DNA of 64,000 bases from Agromyces sp. H17E-10. Lineage in GTDB: Bacteria > Actinomycetota > Actinomycetes > Actinomycetales > Microbacteriaceae. The stretch covers positions 3,906,001 to 3,970,000 of the forward strand of contig NZ_CP095042.1 of NCBI RefSeq assembly GCF_022919715.1. Direction: 5' to 3'. Shown in pieces: positions 1 through 9,851 of the stretch. Made by a program: the position numbers and the translations under genes. The notes under the pieces are model-generated. The model was not told where the DNA came from and ran no database searches. It worked only from the letters and a program-made list of their open reading frames with translations. The first letter of the stretch is position 1; each line of letters opens with the position of its first letter.

Positions 1-27
1 GAGGGCGGCGGTGGGGGAGCTGGTCAT
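1..27 (-). CDS. Probable transaldolase, N-terminal end only (partial)
   Basis: Only the first nine codons (MTSSPTAAL) are inside the window. The ATG at 27 follows a purine-rich AGAGGAG ribosome site and lies 25 bp after the transketolase stop on the same strand. In actinobacteria the gene right after transketolase is usually transaldolase, which works with it in the non-oxidative pentose phosphate pathway. That order is the only basis for the name, because nine residues cannot identify a family. Confidence 0.45.
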
Positions 28-52
28 GGGGTGTCTCCTCTTCTGGCTCGCG

Positions 53-2146
53 TCAGGCCGACGCGAGCGATTCCTTCGCGGCGGCGACGACGGCCTCGGC
101 CGTGATGCCGAACTCGCGGAACAGGGTCTTGTAGTCGGCCGAAGCGCCGAAGTGCTCGATCGAGACGGCGCGGCCGCGGTCGCCGATGTAGCGGTGCCAC
201 GTCAGGGCGAGGCCGGCCTCGACCGAGACCCGCGCCGTGACCGATGCCGGCAGCACCGACTCGCGGTAGGCGGCATCCTGCTCGTCGAACCACTCGAGGC
301 TGGGAGCCGAGACGACGCGCGCCCCGATGCCCTCGGCGGCGAGCGTCTCGCGCGCCGAGAGCGCGAGCTGCACCTCGGAGCCGGTCGCGATGATGATGAC
401 GTCGGGCGAGCCCGAAGCGGCGTCGGCGAGCACGTAGGCGCCCTTCGACGTGTTCGCGGCGCTCGCGAGGACGTCGCCGGAAGCCTCGCCCTCGCCGCGC
501 TCGAACACCGGGATGTTCTGGCGGGTGAGCGCGATGCCGGCCGGGCCGCCGCGGCGCTTGAGGATCTCGAGCCACGCGTGGGCGACCTCGTTCGCGTCGG
601 CGGGACGCACGACGTCGAGTCCGGGGATCGCACGGAGCGTGGCGAGCTGCTCGATCGGCTGGTGGGTCGGGCCGTCCTCGCCGAGCGCGACGGAGTCGTG
701 CGTCCAGACGAAGATCGACGGCACCTGCATGAGCGCGGCGAGGCGCACGGACGGCCGCATGTAGTCGCTGAAGATGAGGAACGTGCCGCCGAAGGCGCGC
801 GTCGGGCCGTGCAGCACGATGCCGTTCACGATCGCGGCCATCGCGTGCTCGCGGATGCCGAAGTGCAGCACGCGGCCGTAGGGGTTGCCCGCCCACTCGT
901 GCGTCGAGTGCTCGGTCGGCACGAACGAGCCGCCGCCGTTGATGGTCGTGAGGTTCGACTCGGCGAGGTCGGCCGAACCGCCCCACAGCTCGGGCAGCTG
1001 GGCGGCGAGGGCGTTGATCACCTTGCCGGACGCCGCGCGGGTCGACACCTCGGTGCCGCCCTCGAAGACGGGCAGCGCGTCGGCGATGCCCTCGGGCAGC
1101 TCGCCGGCCTCGAGGCGGTCGAGGAGCGCCTTGCGCTCGGGGTTCGCCGCGGCCCAGGCGTCGAACGACTGCTGCCACTCGGTGCGCGCGGCCGCACCGC
1201 GCTCACGGGCGCCGCGCGTGTGCGCGATCACGTCGTCGGCGACGACGAAGCTCTCCTCGGGATCGAACCCGAGCACCTCCTTCGTCGCGGCGAGCTCGGC
1301 GCCCCCGAGTGCGGAGCCGTGGATCTTGCCCGAGTTCTGCTTGCCGGGGGAGGGCCAGCCGATGATCGTCTTCAGGATGATGATCGAGGGCTTGGACTGC
1401 TCGCCCTTCGCGGCCTCGATCGCGCGGTGGAGCTCGGCGACGTCCTCGACGTACTCGCCGGTCTTCTTCCAGTCGACTGTCTGCACGTGCCAGCCGTACG
1501 ACTCGTAGCGCTCGGCCACGTTCTCGGTGAACGCGATGTTCGTGTCGTCCTCGATGGAGATCTGGTTCGAGTCGTAGATCACGACGAGGTTGCCGAGCTG
1601 CTGGTGACCGGCGAGCGAGGATGCCTCGCTGGTGACGCCCTCCTGCAGGTCGCCGTCGCCCGCGATGACGTAGACGAAGTGGTCGAAGGGGCTCTCGCCG
1701 GCCGGGGTCTCGGGGTCGAAGAGGCCGCGCTCGTAGCGGGCGGCGTAGGCGAAGCCCACCGCCGAGGCGAGGCCCTGGCCGAGCGGGCCCGTGGTGATCT
1801 CGACGCCGGCCGTGTGGCCGTACTCGGGGTGCCCGGGGGTCTTCGAGCCCCAGGTGCGGAGCGCCTTCAGGTCGTCGAGCTCGAGGCCGTCGCCGGCGAA
1901 GTAGAGCTGCACGTACTGGGTGAGCGACGAGTGGCCCGCCGACAGGATGAACCGGTCTCGCCCGAGCCAGGCGTGGTCGGCCGGGTCGCGGCGCATCACC
2001 TTCTGGAAGAGGAGGTAGGCGGCGGGGGCCAGGCTCATCGCCGTTCCGGGATGGCCGTTGCCGACCTTCTCGACGGCGTCAGCCGCGAGCACCCGGGCGG
2101 TGTCCACCGCGCGATCGTCGATGGATTCCCAGTGCAGAGTTGCCAC
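53..2146 (-). CDS. tkt: Transketolase
   Basis: Thiamine-diphosphate enzyme of the non-oxidative pentose phosphate pathway, moving two-carbon ketol units between sugar phosphates in the cytoplasm. The 697-residue product has the usual length. The N-terminal TPP-binding domain shows GNGHPGTAMS at about 29-38, SAGHSS at about 69-74 and the TPP motif GDGDLQEG at 163-170. The pyrimidine-binding domain has FGIREHAM and the C-terminal domain has IATGSEV. The frame stays open 141 bp upstream, but I chose GTG 2146: it follows GGAAGGAAC at good spacing and gives the normal family start (VATLHWESID). The next gene downstream is probably transaldolase, so this is likely a tkt-tal operon. Confidence 0.96.
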   Translation of the reverse strand: MATLHWESIDDRAVDTARVLAADAVEKVGNGHPGTAMSLAPAAYLLFQKVMRRDPADHAWLGRDRFILSAGHSSLTQYVQLYFAGDGLELDDLKALRTWGSKTPGHPEYGHTAGVEITTGPLGQGLASAVGFAYAARYERGLFDPETPAGESPFDHFVYVIAGDGDLQEGVTSEASSLAGHQQLGNLVVIYDSNQISIEDDTNIAFTENVAERYESYGWHVQTVDWKKTGEYVEDVAELHRAIEAAKGEQSKPSIIILKTIIGWPSPGKQNSGKIHGSALGGAELAATKEVLGFDPEESFVVADDVIAHTRGARERGAAARTEWQQSFDAWAAANPERKALLDRLEAGELPEGIADALPVFEGGTEVSTRAASGKVINALAAQLPELWGGSADLAESNLTTINGGGSFVPTEHSTHEWAGNPYGRVLHFGIREHAMAAIVNGIVLHGPTRAFGGTFLIFSDYMRPSVRLAALMQVPSIFVWTHDSVALGEDGPTHQPIEQLATLRAIPGLDVVRPADANEVAHAWLEILKRRGGPAGIALTRQNIPVFERGEGEASGDVLASAANTSKGAYVLADAASGSPDVIIIATGSEVQLALSARETLAAEGIGARVVSAPSLEWFDEQDAAYRESVLPASVTARVSVEAGLALTWHRYIGDRGRAVSIEHFGASADYKTLFREFGITAEAVVAAAKESLASA

Positions 2147-2292
2147 GAGGTGCAGTTCCTTCCGTTCGTGACGGCGACGGGAACTCGTCCCCGACCCGCC
2201 GAGGACGTTGCGGCGCGGTACCGCCGGGCGTGCGAACCGTGGGGGATGCCTCGGGGGAATCGTGGGATCGCAGCGCCAAGCGCGCAATCCTC

Positions 2293-2298
2293 AGTATA
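2293..2298 (-). promoter_or_regulatory. Possible -10 box for tkt
   Basis: On the minus strand this reads TATACT, close to the sigma-70 consensus. It would place the transcript start near 2286 and give tkt a leader of about 140 nt. No good -35 box is visible, so the call is tentative. Confidence 0.35.
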
Positions 2299-2397
2299 TG
2301 GACTTCGTGACGCGCGATGACGGGGTATGACTCACACCGCGAACCCTCCCATGTGAGCCGCCCGGGCGCGGAATCGGGCCCGTGCGACCGGATGGCC

Positions 2398-2403
2398 TAG
2401 AAT
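2398..2403 (+). promoter_or_regulatory. Possible -10 box for ctaB
   Basis: TAGAAT matches TANNNT. It would start transcription near 2410, about 50 nt before the ctaB ATG. The 316 bp between tkt and ctaB is a divergent promoter region; beyond this box and the tkt -10 I see no conserved site in it. Confidence 0.35.
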
Positions 2404-2462
2404 CGTGGGGAGGCGGCGCGGCGCCCGGCATCTGCCTGCGCGCGCGCCTCGGAGAAGGAACG

Positions 2463-3383
2463 ATGCAGGCAGCCGTAGACACCCGTGACGCCCGACCGGC
2501 GATGACCGTTCGGCGCAAGCTCGCCGCCTACCTCGCGCTGACCAAGCCGCGCGTGATCGAGCTGCTCCTCGTCGTGACCGCACCGACGATGATCCTCGCG
2601 CAGCAGGGGCTGCCGAGCCTGTGGCTCATGCTCGCGACCCTCATCGGCGGCGCGATGAGCGCGGGCAGCGCGGGCGCGTTCAACTGCTACATCGACCGCG
2701 ACATCGACCGGGTCATGAAGCGCACGCAGGGTCGACCGCTCGTCACCGGCGAGCTCACCGACCGCGAGGCGCTCGTCTTCGCCTACGGCCTCGGCGTCGC
2801 CTCGATCGTCTGGCTCTGGGTGTTCACGAACTGGCTCGCCGCCCTGCTCTCGCTCGCCGCCATCCTGCTCTACGTCGTCTTCTACAGCCTCATCCTCAAG
2901 CGCCGTACCGCGCAGAACATCGTGTGGGGCGGCATCGCCGGCTGCATGCCCGTGCTCATCGGGTGGGCCGCGGTGACCGGCAGCCTCGACTGGGCGCCGT
3001 TCATCCTGTTCCTCATCATCTTCCTGTGGACGCCGCCGCACTACTGGCCGCTGTCGATGAAGTACAAGGATGACTACGCGGCGGCCGGCGTGCCGATGCT
3101 CGCGGTCGTTCGCGGTCGAGCCCAGGTCGGCCTGCAGGTCATCCTCTACGCGTGGGCGACGGTCGCCTGCTCGCTGCTGCTCATCCCGATCGCCGACATG
3201 GGGCTCGTGTACTCGACCGTCGCGGTCGTGACGGGCGTGTGGTTCATCTACGAGACGCACCGCCTCTACAACCTCGCGATCCGCCACGTGCAGGTTTCGC
3301 CCATGCGCGTGTTCCACGGGTCGATCGCCTACCTGTCGCTGCTGTTCCTCGCGGTCGGCATCGACCCGCTCCTGCCCTTCTAG
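2463..3383 (+). CDS. ctaB: Protohaem IX farnesyltransferase (haem O synthase)
   Basis: UbiA-family integral membrane prenyltransferase that adds a farnesyl group to haem B to make haem O, the first step towards haem A for cytochrome oxidase. The product is 306 residues with about eight or nine hydrophobic segments. It carries the prenyl-diphosphate motif NCYIDRDID (Asn74, Asp78, Asp82) and the second acidic motif [16 protein letters not shown] 2463 was chosen because AGAAGGAACG sits just before it; an in-frame upstream extension lacks family similarity. The haem A synthase gene that takes the next step lies nearby at 4546-5448 on the other strand. Confidence 0.95.
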   Translation: MQAAVDTRDARPAMTVRRKLAAYLALTKPRVIELLLVVTAPTMILAQQGLPSLWLMLATLIGGAMSAGSAGAFNCYIDRDIDRVMKRTQGRPLVTGELTDREALVFAYGLGVASIVWLWVFTNWLAALLSLAAILLYVVFYSLILKRRTAQNIVWGGIAGCMPVLIGWAAVTGSLDWAPFILFLIIFLWTPPHYWPLSMKYKDDYAAAGVPMLAVVRGRAQVGLQVILYAWATVACSLLLIPIADMGLVYSTVAVVTGVWFIYETHRLYNLAIRHVQVSPMRVFHGSIAYLSLLFLAVGIDPLLPF

Positions 3384-3452
3384 GCCGGTCGCACTCGCCT
3401 CGCGCGCGGCACGAGCGGCCTGGATGCTCGGCCACCGTGCACGCCACGATTT

Positions 3453-3513
3453 CGGCGATCGCCACGTTTTCGGCTCATTCGCAGCGATCTGACCGAGGTT
3501 GTGGCGATCGCCG
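3453..3513. repeat. Inverted repeat, left copy (21-19-21 architecture)
   Basis: Arms 3453-3473 and 3493-3513 are imperfect inverted copies (17 of 21 positions match), separated by 19 nt. The core of the left arm reads GGCGATCGCCACG. A matching structure with the same arm and spacer lengths lies at 4463-4523, on the other side of the AbiEi-like/DUF559 gene. A further partial half-site (CACGATTTCGG) stands just before the left arm, around 3445-3455. There is no T-run after it, so it does not look like a plain terminator. Confidence 0.7.
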
Positions 3514-3615
3514 AATCGATGGCGTTGGCCACCTCTCCTCGGCAGCAGGTCGGCCGCGCGTTCCATCCACATCGCGCGTACATCCGGCCCATCGTGTCCT
3601 CCGGGGGCCGCGACG

Positions 3616-4446
3616 ATGGGTCGCATGGCCGATCTCGAACGCACGCTGCGCCGATACGACGGCGTCGCGCGAGTGACGACCTTGCAAACCGCGGGGCACA
3701 GCAGGCACCATCTCCGCTGTGCCCTCGAGGAGGGTCGTCTTCTCCGAGTGCGGCGCAACTGGGTTGCGCTGCCGGGGTCGGATCCGCTGCTCGTCGCTGC
3801 GGCGCGGGCCGGTGTCGTGATCTCGTGCGTGACTGAGGTGAAGCGACTGGGACTCTGGGTGCTCGACGGGCCGGCGCTCCATGTCGCCGCCGGGCGGCAC
3901 GACGCAGTCCCGTCGATCGACGCCCACGTGCACTGGTCGAAGCCGCTCGTGCCGAGGCATCCCGACGCGCTTCGCGACTCGATCGAGAACGCGCTCGCGC
4001 TCGTGGCAGCCTGCCAGCCGTACGAACGGGCGCTCGTGGTGTGGGAGTCCGCGCTGCGCATGCGACTCGTCGATCGCGACGTGCTGTCGCGACTTCCGCT
4101 CGGTCCGCACGCCCGCCGGCTCCTCGAGGCGTCGGGTGCTTTCTCAGACTCCGGGCTCGAGTCGCTCGTGCTCACGAGGCTGCGCTGGCTCAGGGTTCGC
4201 ATCGTCCCGCAAGCGTGGATCGCGGGTCACCGGGTCGACTTCCTCATCGGCGACCGGCTCGTTGTGCAGGTCGACGGCGGACACCATGTCGGTGCGCAGC
4301 GCGAATCCGACAACGCCCATGACGCAGAACTGGTGTTGCGCGGCTTCTGCGTGATCAGGGTCGGGTATCGACAGGTCGTCGACGACTGGCCGACGGTGCA
4401 GGACCGGATTGCGCGGGCGGTCGCACAGGGCCTGCATCGGCGCTGA
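3616..4446 (+). CDS. AbiEi-like / DUF559 domain protein
   Basis: A 276-residue protein of a type common in actinobacteria. The N-terminal third resembles the winged-helix domain of AbiEi-type antitoxins (ARVTTLQTAGHSRHHLRCALEEGRL, shown here only as a position guide at about residues 17-45). The C-terminal third looks like the DUF559 fold related to very-short-patch-repair endonucleases, with HRVDFLIGDRLVVQVDGG followed by a conserved His and a late Asp/Glu. Function is unproven; it could be a nuclease, a regulator or half of a toxin-antitoxin pair, but no partner gene is adjacent. The start is uncertain (ATG 3616 or 3625), as no strong ribosome site is visible. Its codon choice is less biased than that of its neighbours, and matched inverted repeats flank it, which hints at acquisition as a unit. 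Confidence 0.75.
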   Translation: MGRMADLERTLRRYDGVARVTTLQTAGHSRHHLRCALEEGRLLRVRRNWVALPGSDPLLVAAARAGVVISCVTEVKRLGLWVLDGPALHVAAGRHDAVPSIDAHVHWSKPLVPRHPDALRDSIENALALVAACQPYERALVVWESALRMRLVDRDVLSRLPLGPHARRLLEASGAFSDSGLESLVLTRLRWLRVRIVPQAWIAGHRVDFLIGDRLVVQVDGGHHVGAQRESDNAHDAELVLRGFCVIRVGYRQVVDDWPTVQDRIARAVAQGLHRR

Positions 4447-4462
4447 GCGACCGCCGCAGAAT

Positions 4463-4523
4463 CGGTGATCGCCACGATTTCGGACGCCTGGCGGACAATC
4501 GTCCGAAGTCGTGGTGATCGCCG
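4463..4523. repeat. Inverted repeat, right copy (21-19-21 architecture)
   Basis: Arms 4463-4483 and 4503-4523 match in 18 of 21 positions and are again 19 nt apart. The left arm contains GATCGCCACGATTTCGG, very like the copy at 3453-3513. It lies between the ends of the convergent DUF559 and ctaA genes, so a termination role is possible, but it has no T-run and the spacer is long for a terminator. Confidence 0.7.
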
Positions 4524-4545
4524 AGGTTCTGGTGCGCGCTGCGGG

Positions 4546-5448
4546 TCAGGCGGCGGATGCCGCGGCCGGGGCGGGTTCGGGCGCGTCGGCGCCGACCGGG
4601 CGCTTGAGGCGGAGGATCGCGACGGTCATCGCCGCGGCGGTGAGGGCGGCGAGCACCATGTGCACGCCGACGGCCAGCGGCGGCAGGCCGTTGCGGGCCT
4701 GGTAGAGGCCGACGGCGATCTGCACGACCTCGACGGCGAGCAGGCCCGTCACCCATGCGCGGGTCGGCAGGTGGTCGCGCCAGGCGGCGATCACGAGTAC
4801 GAGCGTCAGCGCGAAGAGCAGGTATCCCGGCCAGGCGTGCACGTGCTCGAGGATCTCCGAGTCGAATCCGTTGCGACCGGCCTCTGCGTCGCCCGAGTGC
4901 GGGCCCGAGCCCGTCGTGAGCACGCCGAAGACGATCGAGATCGCGAGCACCGCGCTCGTCGCGTGGGTGAGGCCGGCGTACCAGCCGGGCACCGCGCGCT
5001 CGCGCGGTCCGACGGGCTCGTCCATGCGGGCGAGGAACGCCGCCGTGACGCACACGAGCACGAGCGACGAGACGTAGTGGAATCCGACGATGAACGGGTT
5101 GAGGCCCGTCCAGACCGTGATCCCGCCGACGATCGCCTGGGCGACGATGCCGAGGCCGACGACGAGCGACAGCACGAACAGGTCGCGACGCTCGCGGCGG
5201 ATCCGCCACACGAGCAGGAACACGATGAGCGCGATGATGCCGACGACACCCGTCATCGTGCGGTTGCCGAACTCGATGAGCGAGTGGTAGCTCAGCTCCT
5301 CGGTCGGCACGAGCGACTCGGGCGTGCAGGTCGGCCAGGTGGGGCATCCGAGACCCGAACCAGTGAGGCGGACCGCGCCGCCGGTGGCGATGATCGTCGT
5401 CTGCGCGACGAAGGAGGCCCAGGCGAAGAAGCGGAGTGAACGGGGCAC
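4546..5448 (-). CDS. ctaA: Haem A synthase (COX15/CtaA family)
   Basis: Membrane monooxygenase that oxidises the C8 methyl of haem O to give haem A. The product has 300 residues with about eight hydrophobic helices and a short Ala/Pro-rich cytoplasmic tail. Near the N-terminus is the CtaA signature LTGSGLGCPTWPTC with Cys35 and Cys41. Histidines suitable as haem ligands occur in SYHSLIEF, GFHYVSS, LEHVHAWPG and VGVHMVLA. The start is GTG 5448, preceded by AGGAAC. It is divergent from sufB and converges with the DUF559 gene; with ctaB it completes haem A synthesis. Confidence 0.94.
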   Translation of the reverse strand: MPRSLRFFAWASFVAQTTIIATGGAVRLTGSGLGCPTWPTCTPESLVPTEELSYHSLIEFGNRTMTGVVGIIALIVFLLVWRIRRERRDLFVLSLVVGLGIVAQAIVGGITVWTGLNPFIVGFHYVSSLVLVCVTAAFLARMDEPVGPRERAVPGWYAGLTHATSAVLAISIVFGVLTTGSGPHSGDAEAGRNGFDSEILEHVHAWPGYLLFALTLVLVIAAWRDHLPTRAWVTGLLAVEVVQIAVGLYQARNGLPPLAVGVHMVLAALTAAAMTVAILRLKRPVGADAPEPAPAAASAA

Positions 5449-5537
5449 GCGGGACGTTCCTGATCCGGATCGCGCTGTGACGGGGCTGGGAGTCCCGGAC
5501 CCACACCGCAGGCGACCCTATAGACTTGAGTGGTTGG

Positions 5538-5550
5538 CGCAACTGTTGCG
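5538..5550. promoter_or_regulatory. 13 bp perfect palindrome between ctaA and sufB
   Basis: CGCAAC-T-GTTGCG is a perfect inverted repeat in the 253 bp divergent region between ctaA and sufB. It is placed to act on either promoter. Many actinobacteria have a SufR-type repressor gene at this point; none is present here, so no regulator can be named. Confidence 0.4.
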
Positions 5551-5701
5551 ACGCGCGCGAGAGCGCGGCACGCAGGCACCAGCCATCTTAGGTTCGCACT
5601 GAAGCCACCCGCACATCATCCACCGCTCGGCGAGAGCCTCGACTCGCAGGCGGGGTGAGCCGGACTGATAGCCGGTCGCACGGGAGGAGAAGAGAGAGAG
5701 C

Positions 5702-7120
5702 ATGACGGACGTACTGATCGACCGCCCCGAGCTCGAAGGGCTCGGCAACTACGAGTTCGGTTGGGCCGACTCCGACGCTGCGGGGGCCTCGGCCCGGCGC
5801 GGGCTGTCGGCGGAGGTGGTCGCCGACATCTCGCGACTGAAGGACGAGCCCGAGTGGATGCTGCAGCGTCGCCAGCGCGGCCTGCAGCTGTTCGAGCGCA
5901 AGCCCATGCCGACCTGGGGCGCCGACCTGTCGGAGATCGACTTCGACAACATCAAGTACTTCGTCCGGTCGACCGAGAAGCAGGCCCAGACCTGGGAGGA
6001 CCTGCCCGACGACATCAAGAACACCTACGAGCGGCTCGGCATCCCCGAGGCCGAGCGCCAGCGCCTCGTCGCGGGCGTCGCGGCCCAGTACGAGTCCGAG
6101 GTGGTCTACCACCAGATCAACGAAGAGCTCGAGCGCCAGGGCGTCATCTTCATGGACACCGACACGGCGCTGCGCGAGCACCCCGAGTTCTTCGAGGAGT
6201 ACTTCGGCACCGTCATCCCGGCCGGTGACAACAAGTTCGCCGCGCTCAACACCGCAGTGTGGTCGGGCGGTTCGTTCGTCTACGTGCCGAAGGGGGTGCA
6301 CGTCGAGATCCCGCTGCAGGCCTACTTCCGCATCAACACCGAGAACATGGGCCAGTTCGAGCGCACGCTCATCATCGCCGACGAAGACTCGTACGTGCAC
6401 TACATCGAGGGCTGCACGGCGCCGATCTACAAGAGCGACTCGCTGCACTCGGCCGTCGTCGAGATCATCGTGAAGAAGAACGCGCGCGTTCGCTACACGA
6501 CGATCCAGAACTGGTCGAACAACGTCTACAACCTCGTCACGAAGCGCGCCACGGCCGCCGAGGGCGCCACCATGGAGTGGGTCGACGGCAACATCGGCTC
6601 GAAGGTGACGATGAAGTACCCGTCGATCTTCCTCATGGGCGAGCACGCCAAGGGCGAGACCCTCTCGGTCGCCTTCGCGGGCCCGGGCCAGCACCAGGAC
6701 GCGGGCGCGAAGATGATCCACATGGCGCCGTACACGCAGTCGTCGATCGTCTCGAAGTCGATCGCCCGCGGCGGCGGCCGCGCCGGCTACCGTGGCGAGG
6801 TCCGCGTCGACGCGAACGCGCACCACGCGGCGAACACCGTGCGCTGCGACGCCCTGCTGGTGGACACCATCTCGCGCTCCGACACCTACCCGGCGATCGA
6901 CATCCGCGTCGACGACGTGCAGCTCGGCCACGAGGCCACGGTGTCGAAGGTCTCCGAGGAGCAGCTCTTCTACCTCATGGCCCGCGGCATCCCCGAGGAC
7001 GAGGCCATGGCCATGATCGTGCGCGGCTTCATCGAGCCGATCGCCCGCGAGCTGCCGATGGAATACGCGATGGAACTCAACAAGCTCATCGAGATGGGCA
7101 TGGAAGGATCGGTCGGCTAA
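5702..7120 (+). CDS. sufB: Fe-S cluster assembly scaffold SufB
   Basis: Core scaffold subunit of the SufBCD complex, on which iron-sulfur clusters are built. The product is 472 residues, the standard SufB length. It has the conserved sequence [15 protein letters not shown], the C-terminal beta-helix region with [29 protein letters not shown] (whose Cys is the usual cluster or sulfur site), and the ending [15 protein letters not shown]. The ATG at 5702 follows a strong GGGAGGAGAAGAGAG ribosome site. It is the first gene of a sufB-sufD-Rieske-sufC-sufT-like run. Confidence 0.97.
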   Translation: MTDVLIDRPELEGLGNYEFGWADSDAAGASARRGLSAEVVADISRLKDEPEWMLQRRQRGLQLFERKPMPTWGADLSEIDFDNIKYFVRSTEKQAQTWEDLPDDIKNTYERLGIPEAERQRLVAGVAAQYESEVVYHQINEELERQGVIFMDTDTALREHPEFFEEYFGTVIPAGDNKFAALNTAVWSGGSFVYVPKGVHVEIPLQAYFRINTENMGQFERTLIIADEDSYVHYIEGCTAPIYKSDSLHSAVVEIIVKKNARVRYTTIQNWSNNVYNLVTKRATAAEGATMEWVDGNIGSKVTMKYPSIFLMGEHAKGETLSVAFAGPGQHQDAGAKMIHMAPYTQSSIVSKSIARGGGRAGYRGEVRVDANAHHAANTVRCDALLVDTISRSDTYPAIDIRVDDVQLGHEATVSKVSEEQLFYLMARGIPEDEAMAMIVRGFIEPIARELPMEYAMELNKLIEMGMEGSVG

Positions 7121-7123
7121 GCG

Positions 7124-8305
7124 ATGACCACCGCAATGCAGAGCACCGCTATGCCCACGGCCGAGCAGCACGGCCTCGTCGCGCACTCCGACGGCGCGTT
7201 CGTGCCGGTCCAGACGCGTTCCGAGCGCTTCCGCTCGGTGAACGTCGAGGACTTCGAGCCCGTGAACGGCCGCGAGCACGAGTGGAAGCTGTCGCCCGTC
7301 GCCGCCTTCGCCGACCTCACGTCGGGCGAGCTCGACGGTTCGCGCCCCGAGATCGAGGCCGACGAGGTCGACGGCGTGGCCGTCTCGTGGGTCGGCCGCG
7401 ACGACGCCCGCATCGGCACCACCGGCACCCCCGAGGAGCGCGCGAGCGCGAACGCCTGGTCGAGCTTCAGCGAGGCGCTCCTGATCTCGGTCACCGGTGA
7501 GGGCGAGAAGGTCGCGACCGTCACGCGCTCGGGCCTCGGCAACGCGCCCCGCGCCGCGCACACGATCATCGAGATCGCCCCGAACAGCCGGGGCCTCGTC
7601 GTGCTCCGCGGCACGGGCGACGCCCGCCTCACCGAGAACCTCGAGATCCTCGTCGGCGATGGCGCCCAGCTCACGGTCGTCTCGCTGCAGGAGTGGAGCG
7701 ACGACTCGGTGCACCTCGCGAGCCAGTTCGCGAAGGTCGGCCGCGACGCCTTCCTCAAGCACATCGTCGTCTCGCTCGGCGGCAAGGTCGTGCGCGTGAA
7801 CCCGCAGACCCACCTCGCCGAGCAGGGCGCCGACGTCGAGGCGCTCGGCCTCTACTTCGCCGACGCAGGCCAGCACCTCGAGCAGCAGGTCTACGTGCAC
7901 CACGACGCACCGCACACCAAGAGCCGCGTGACCTACAAGGGCGCGCTGCAGGGCGAGGGTGCGCGCACCGTCTGGATCGGCGACGTGCTCATCGGGCAGA
8001 AGGCCACCGGCACCGACAGCTACGAGCAGAACCGCAACCTCGTGCTCACCGACGGCACCCGTGCCGACTCGGTGCCGAACCTCGAGATCGAGACCGGCGA
8101 CATCGAGGGCGCCGGGCACGCGTCGGCGACCGGGCGGTTCGACGACGAGCAGCTCTTCTACCTCATGGCCCGCGGCATCCGCGAGGACGAGGCGCGCCGC
8201 CTCGTCGTGCGCGGCTTCCTCACCGAGATCGTGCAGAAGATCGGCTCGCCCGAGCTCGAAGAGCGTCTCACCGCCGCCCTCGAAGCCGAACTGCAGGGCA
8301 ACTGA
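7124..8305 (+). CDS. sufD: Fe-S cluster assembly protein SufD
   Basis: Partner of SufB in the SufBC2D complex, needed for iron entry during cluster assembly. The product is 393 residues and shares the SufB/SufD beta-helix fold; it ends with [19 protein letters not shown], a close echo of the SufB end. HHDAPHTKSRVTYKGAL marks the conserved SufD core. It begins 3 nt after the sufB stop, so translation is probably coupled. In-frame ATGs at 7136 and 7151 could also be starts, because no clear ribosome site stands at the usual distance. Confidence 0.95.
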   Translation: MTTAMQSTAMPTAEQHGLVAHSDGAFVPVQTRSERFRSVNVEDFEPVNGREHEWKLSPVAAFADLTSGELDGSRPEIEADEVDGVAVSWVGRDDARIGTTGTPEERASANAWSSFSEALLISVTGEGEKVATVTRSGLGNAPRAAHTIIEIAPNSRGLVVLRGTGDARLTENLEILVGDGAQLTVVSLQEWSDDSVHLASQFAKVGRDAFLKHIVVSLGGKVVRVNPQTHLAEQGADVEALGLYFADAGQHLEQQVYVHHDAPHTKSRVTYKGALQGEGARTVWIGDVLIGQKATGTDSYEQNRNLVLTDGTRADSVPNLEIETGDIEGAGHASATGRFDDEQLFYLMARGIREDEARRLVVRGFLTEIVQKIGSPELEERLTAALEAELQGN

Positions 8306-8306
8306 C

Positions 8307-8633
8307 GTGGCCGCCGTTCGTGTGTGCTCGCTCGACGAGCTCGTCGAGAACCAGGCCTCGCGCTTCGTGCTCGAGGGCGTGCCGATCGCGGTCGTGAAGG
8401 ACTCCGCCGGCGACGTCTTCGCCATCGGCGACACCTGCACCCACGGCGACATCTCGCTCGCCGAGGGGTTCGTCGAGGAGGACACGCTCGAGTGCTGGGC
8501 GCACGGGTCGAAGTTCTCGCTGAAGACCGGCAAGCCCCTCACCCTCCCGGCGTACGAGCCGGTCCCCGTCTACCAGGTCGAGGTCTCGGGCGGCGACGTC
8601 CACATCGACCCCGCGGTCACGCTGACCGTCTGA
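8307..8633 (+). CDS. Rieske [2Fe-2S] ferredoxin in the suf operon
   Basis: A 108-residue single-domain Rieske protein. The cluster ligands are visible as C44-T-H46 and C63-W-A-H66, within CTHGDISL and CWAHGSKF. It belongs to the group annotated as non-haem iron oxygenase ferredoxin subunit, but the only neighbours are SUF genes, so it more likely donates electrons to, or is a client of, cluster assembly. The start is GTG 8307, immediately after the sufD stop, with the last sufD codons serving as its upstream region. This gene between sufD and sufC is common in actinobacteria. Confidence 0.9.
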   Translation: MAAVRVCSLDELVENQASRFVLEGVPIAVVKDSAGDVFAIGDTCTHGDISLAEGFVEEDTLECWAHGSKFSLKTGKPLTLPAYEPVPVYQVEVSGGDVHIDPAVTLTV

Positions 8634-8684
8634 CCCATGCTTCTCCGGCCTCGGCCGGACCACCGAAAAGAGAAATCCCAGAAC

Positions 8685-9461
<777 letters not shown>

Positions 9462-9469
9462 GGCGCGGG

Positions 9470-9475
9470 TAGACT
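9470..9475 (+). promoter_or_regulatory. Internal leaderless promoter -10 box
   Basis: TAGACT lies exactly six bases before the ATG at 9482. In actinobacteria this spacing puts the transcript start on the A of the start codon. The sufT-like gene may therefore also be made from its own leaderless message. Confidence 0.55.
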
Positions 9476-9481
9476 CGAACC

Positions 9482-9811
9482 ATGGTCACCTCACTCGCGC
9501 CCGAGCGCTACGACGAGGTCTCCGAGGCCCTGAAAGACGTGATGGACCCGGAGCTCGGCGTCAACATCGTCGACCTCGGGCTCATCTACGACCTGGGCTG
9601 GGACGACGAGAACGACGCGCTCGTCATCCACATGACCCTCACGAGCGCCGGCTGCCCGCTGACGGACGTCATCGAGGAGCAGACGGCCGAGGCGCTCGAC
9701 GGGGTCGTCGAGGCGTTCCGCATCAACTGGGTGTGGATGCCGCCGTGGGGCCCCGAGCGCATCACCGACGACGGTCGCGACATGATGCGGGCGCTCGGCT
9801 TCGCGATCTGA
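9482..9811 (+). CDS. Metal-sulfur cluster assembly factor (MIP18/DUF59, SufT-like)
   Basis: A 109-residue protein of the MIP18/PaaD/SufT group, which helps mature or transfer Fe-S clusters. It shows the family start VMDPELGVNIVDLGLIYD, the conserved Cys in TSAGCPL and the C-terminal PPWGPERIT. It is the last gene of the suf run, 20 bp after sufC, and may also have a leaderless promoter. Expected neighbours sufS (cysteine desulfurase) and sufU are absent between sufC and this gene. Confidence 0.92.
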   Translation: MVTSLAPERYDEVSEALKDVMDPELGVNIVDLGLIYDLGWDDENDALVIHMTLTSAGCPLTDVIEEQTAEALDGVVEAFRINWVWMPPWGPERITDDGRDMMRALGFAI

Positions 9812-9851
9812 CCCGCTCGGCCCGATCGACGGGTGTCGAGAACCACGTCGG

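Noticed and set aside
3616..4446. Complete toxin-antitoxin pair of the AbiE type
   Set aside because: The N-terminal domain resembles an AbiEi antitoxin, but no AbiEii-type nucleotidyltransferase gene lies beside it.
4463..4523. Simple bidirectional terminator between the DUF559 gene and ctaA
   Set aside because: The spacer is 19 nt, there is no T-run, and a matching copy stands on the other side of the DUF559 gene, where no convergent gene ends meet.
5588..8542. A very long open reading frame on the minus strand opposite sufB, sufD and the Rieske gene
   Set aside because: It mirrors the high-GC third positions of the real genes, shows no recognisable domain and is Arg/Asp/Val-rich in the typical antisense pattern. 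The same holds for long frames opposite ileS (22931-26173), the M3 gene region, valS and the RNase E/G gene.
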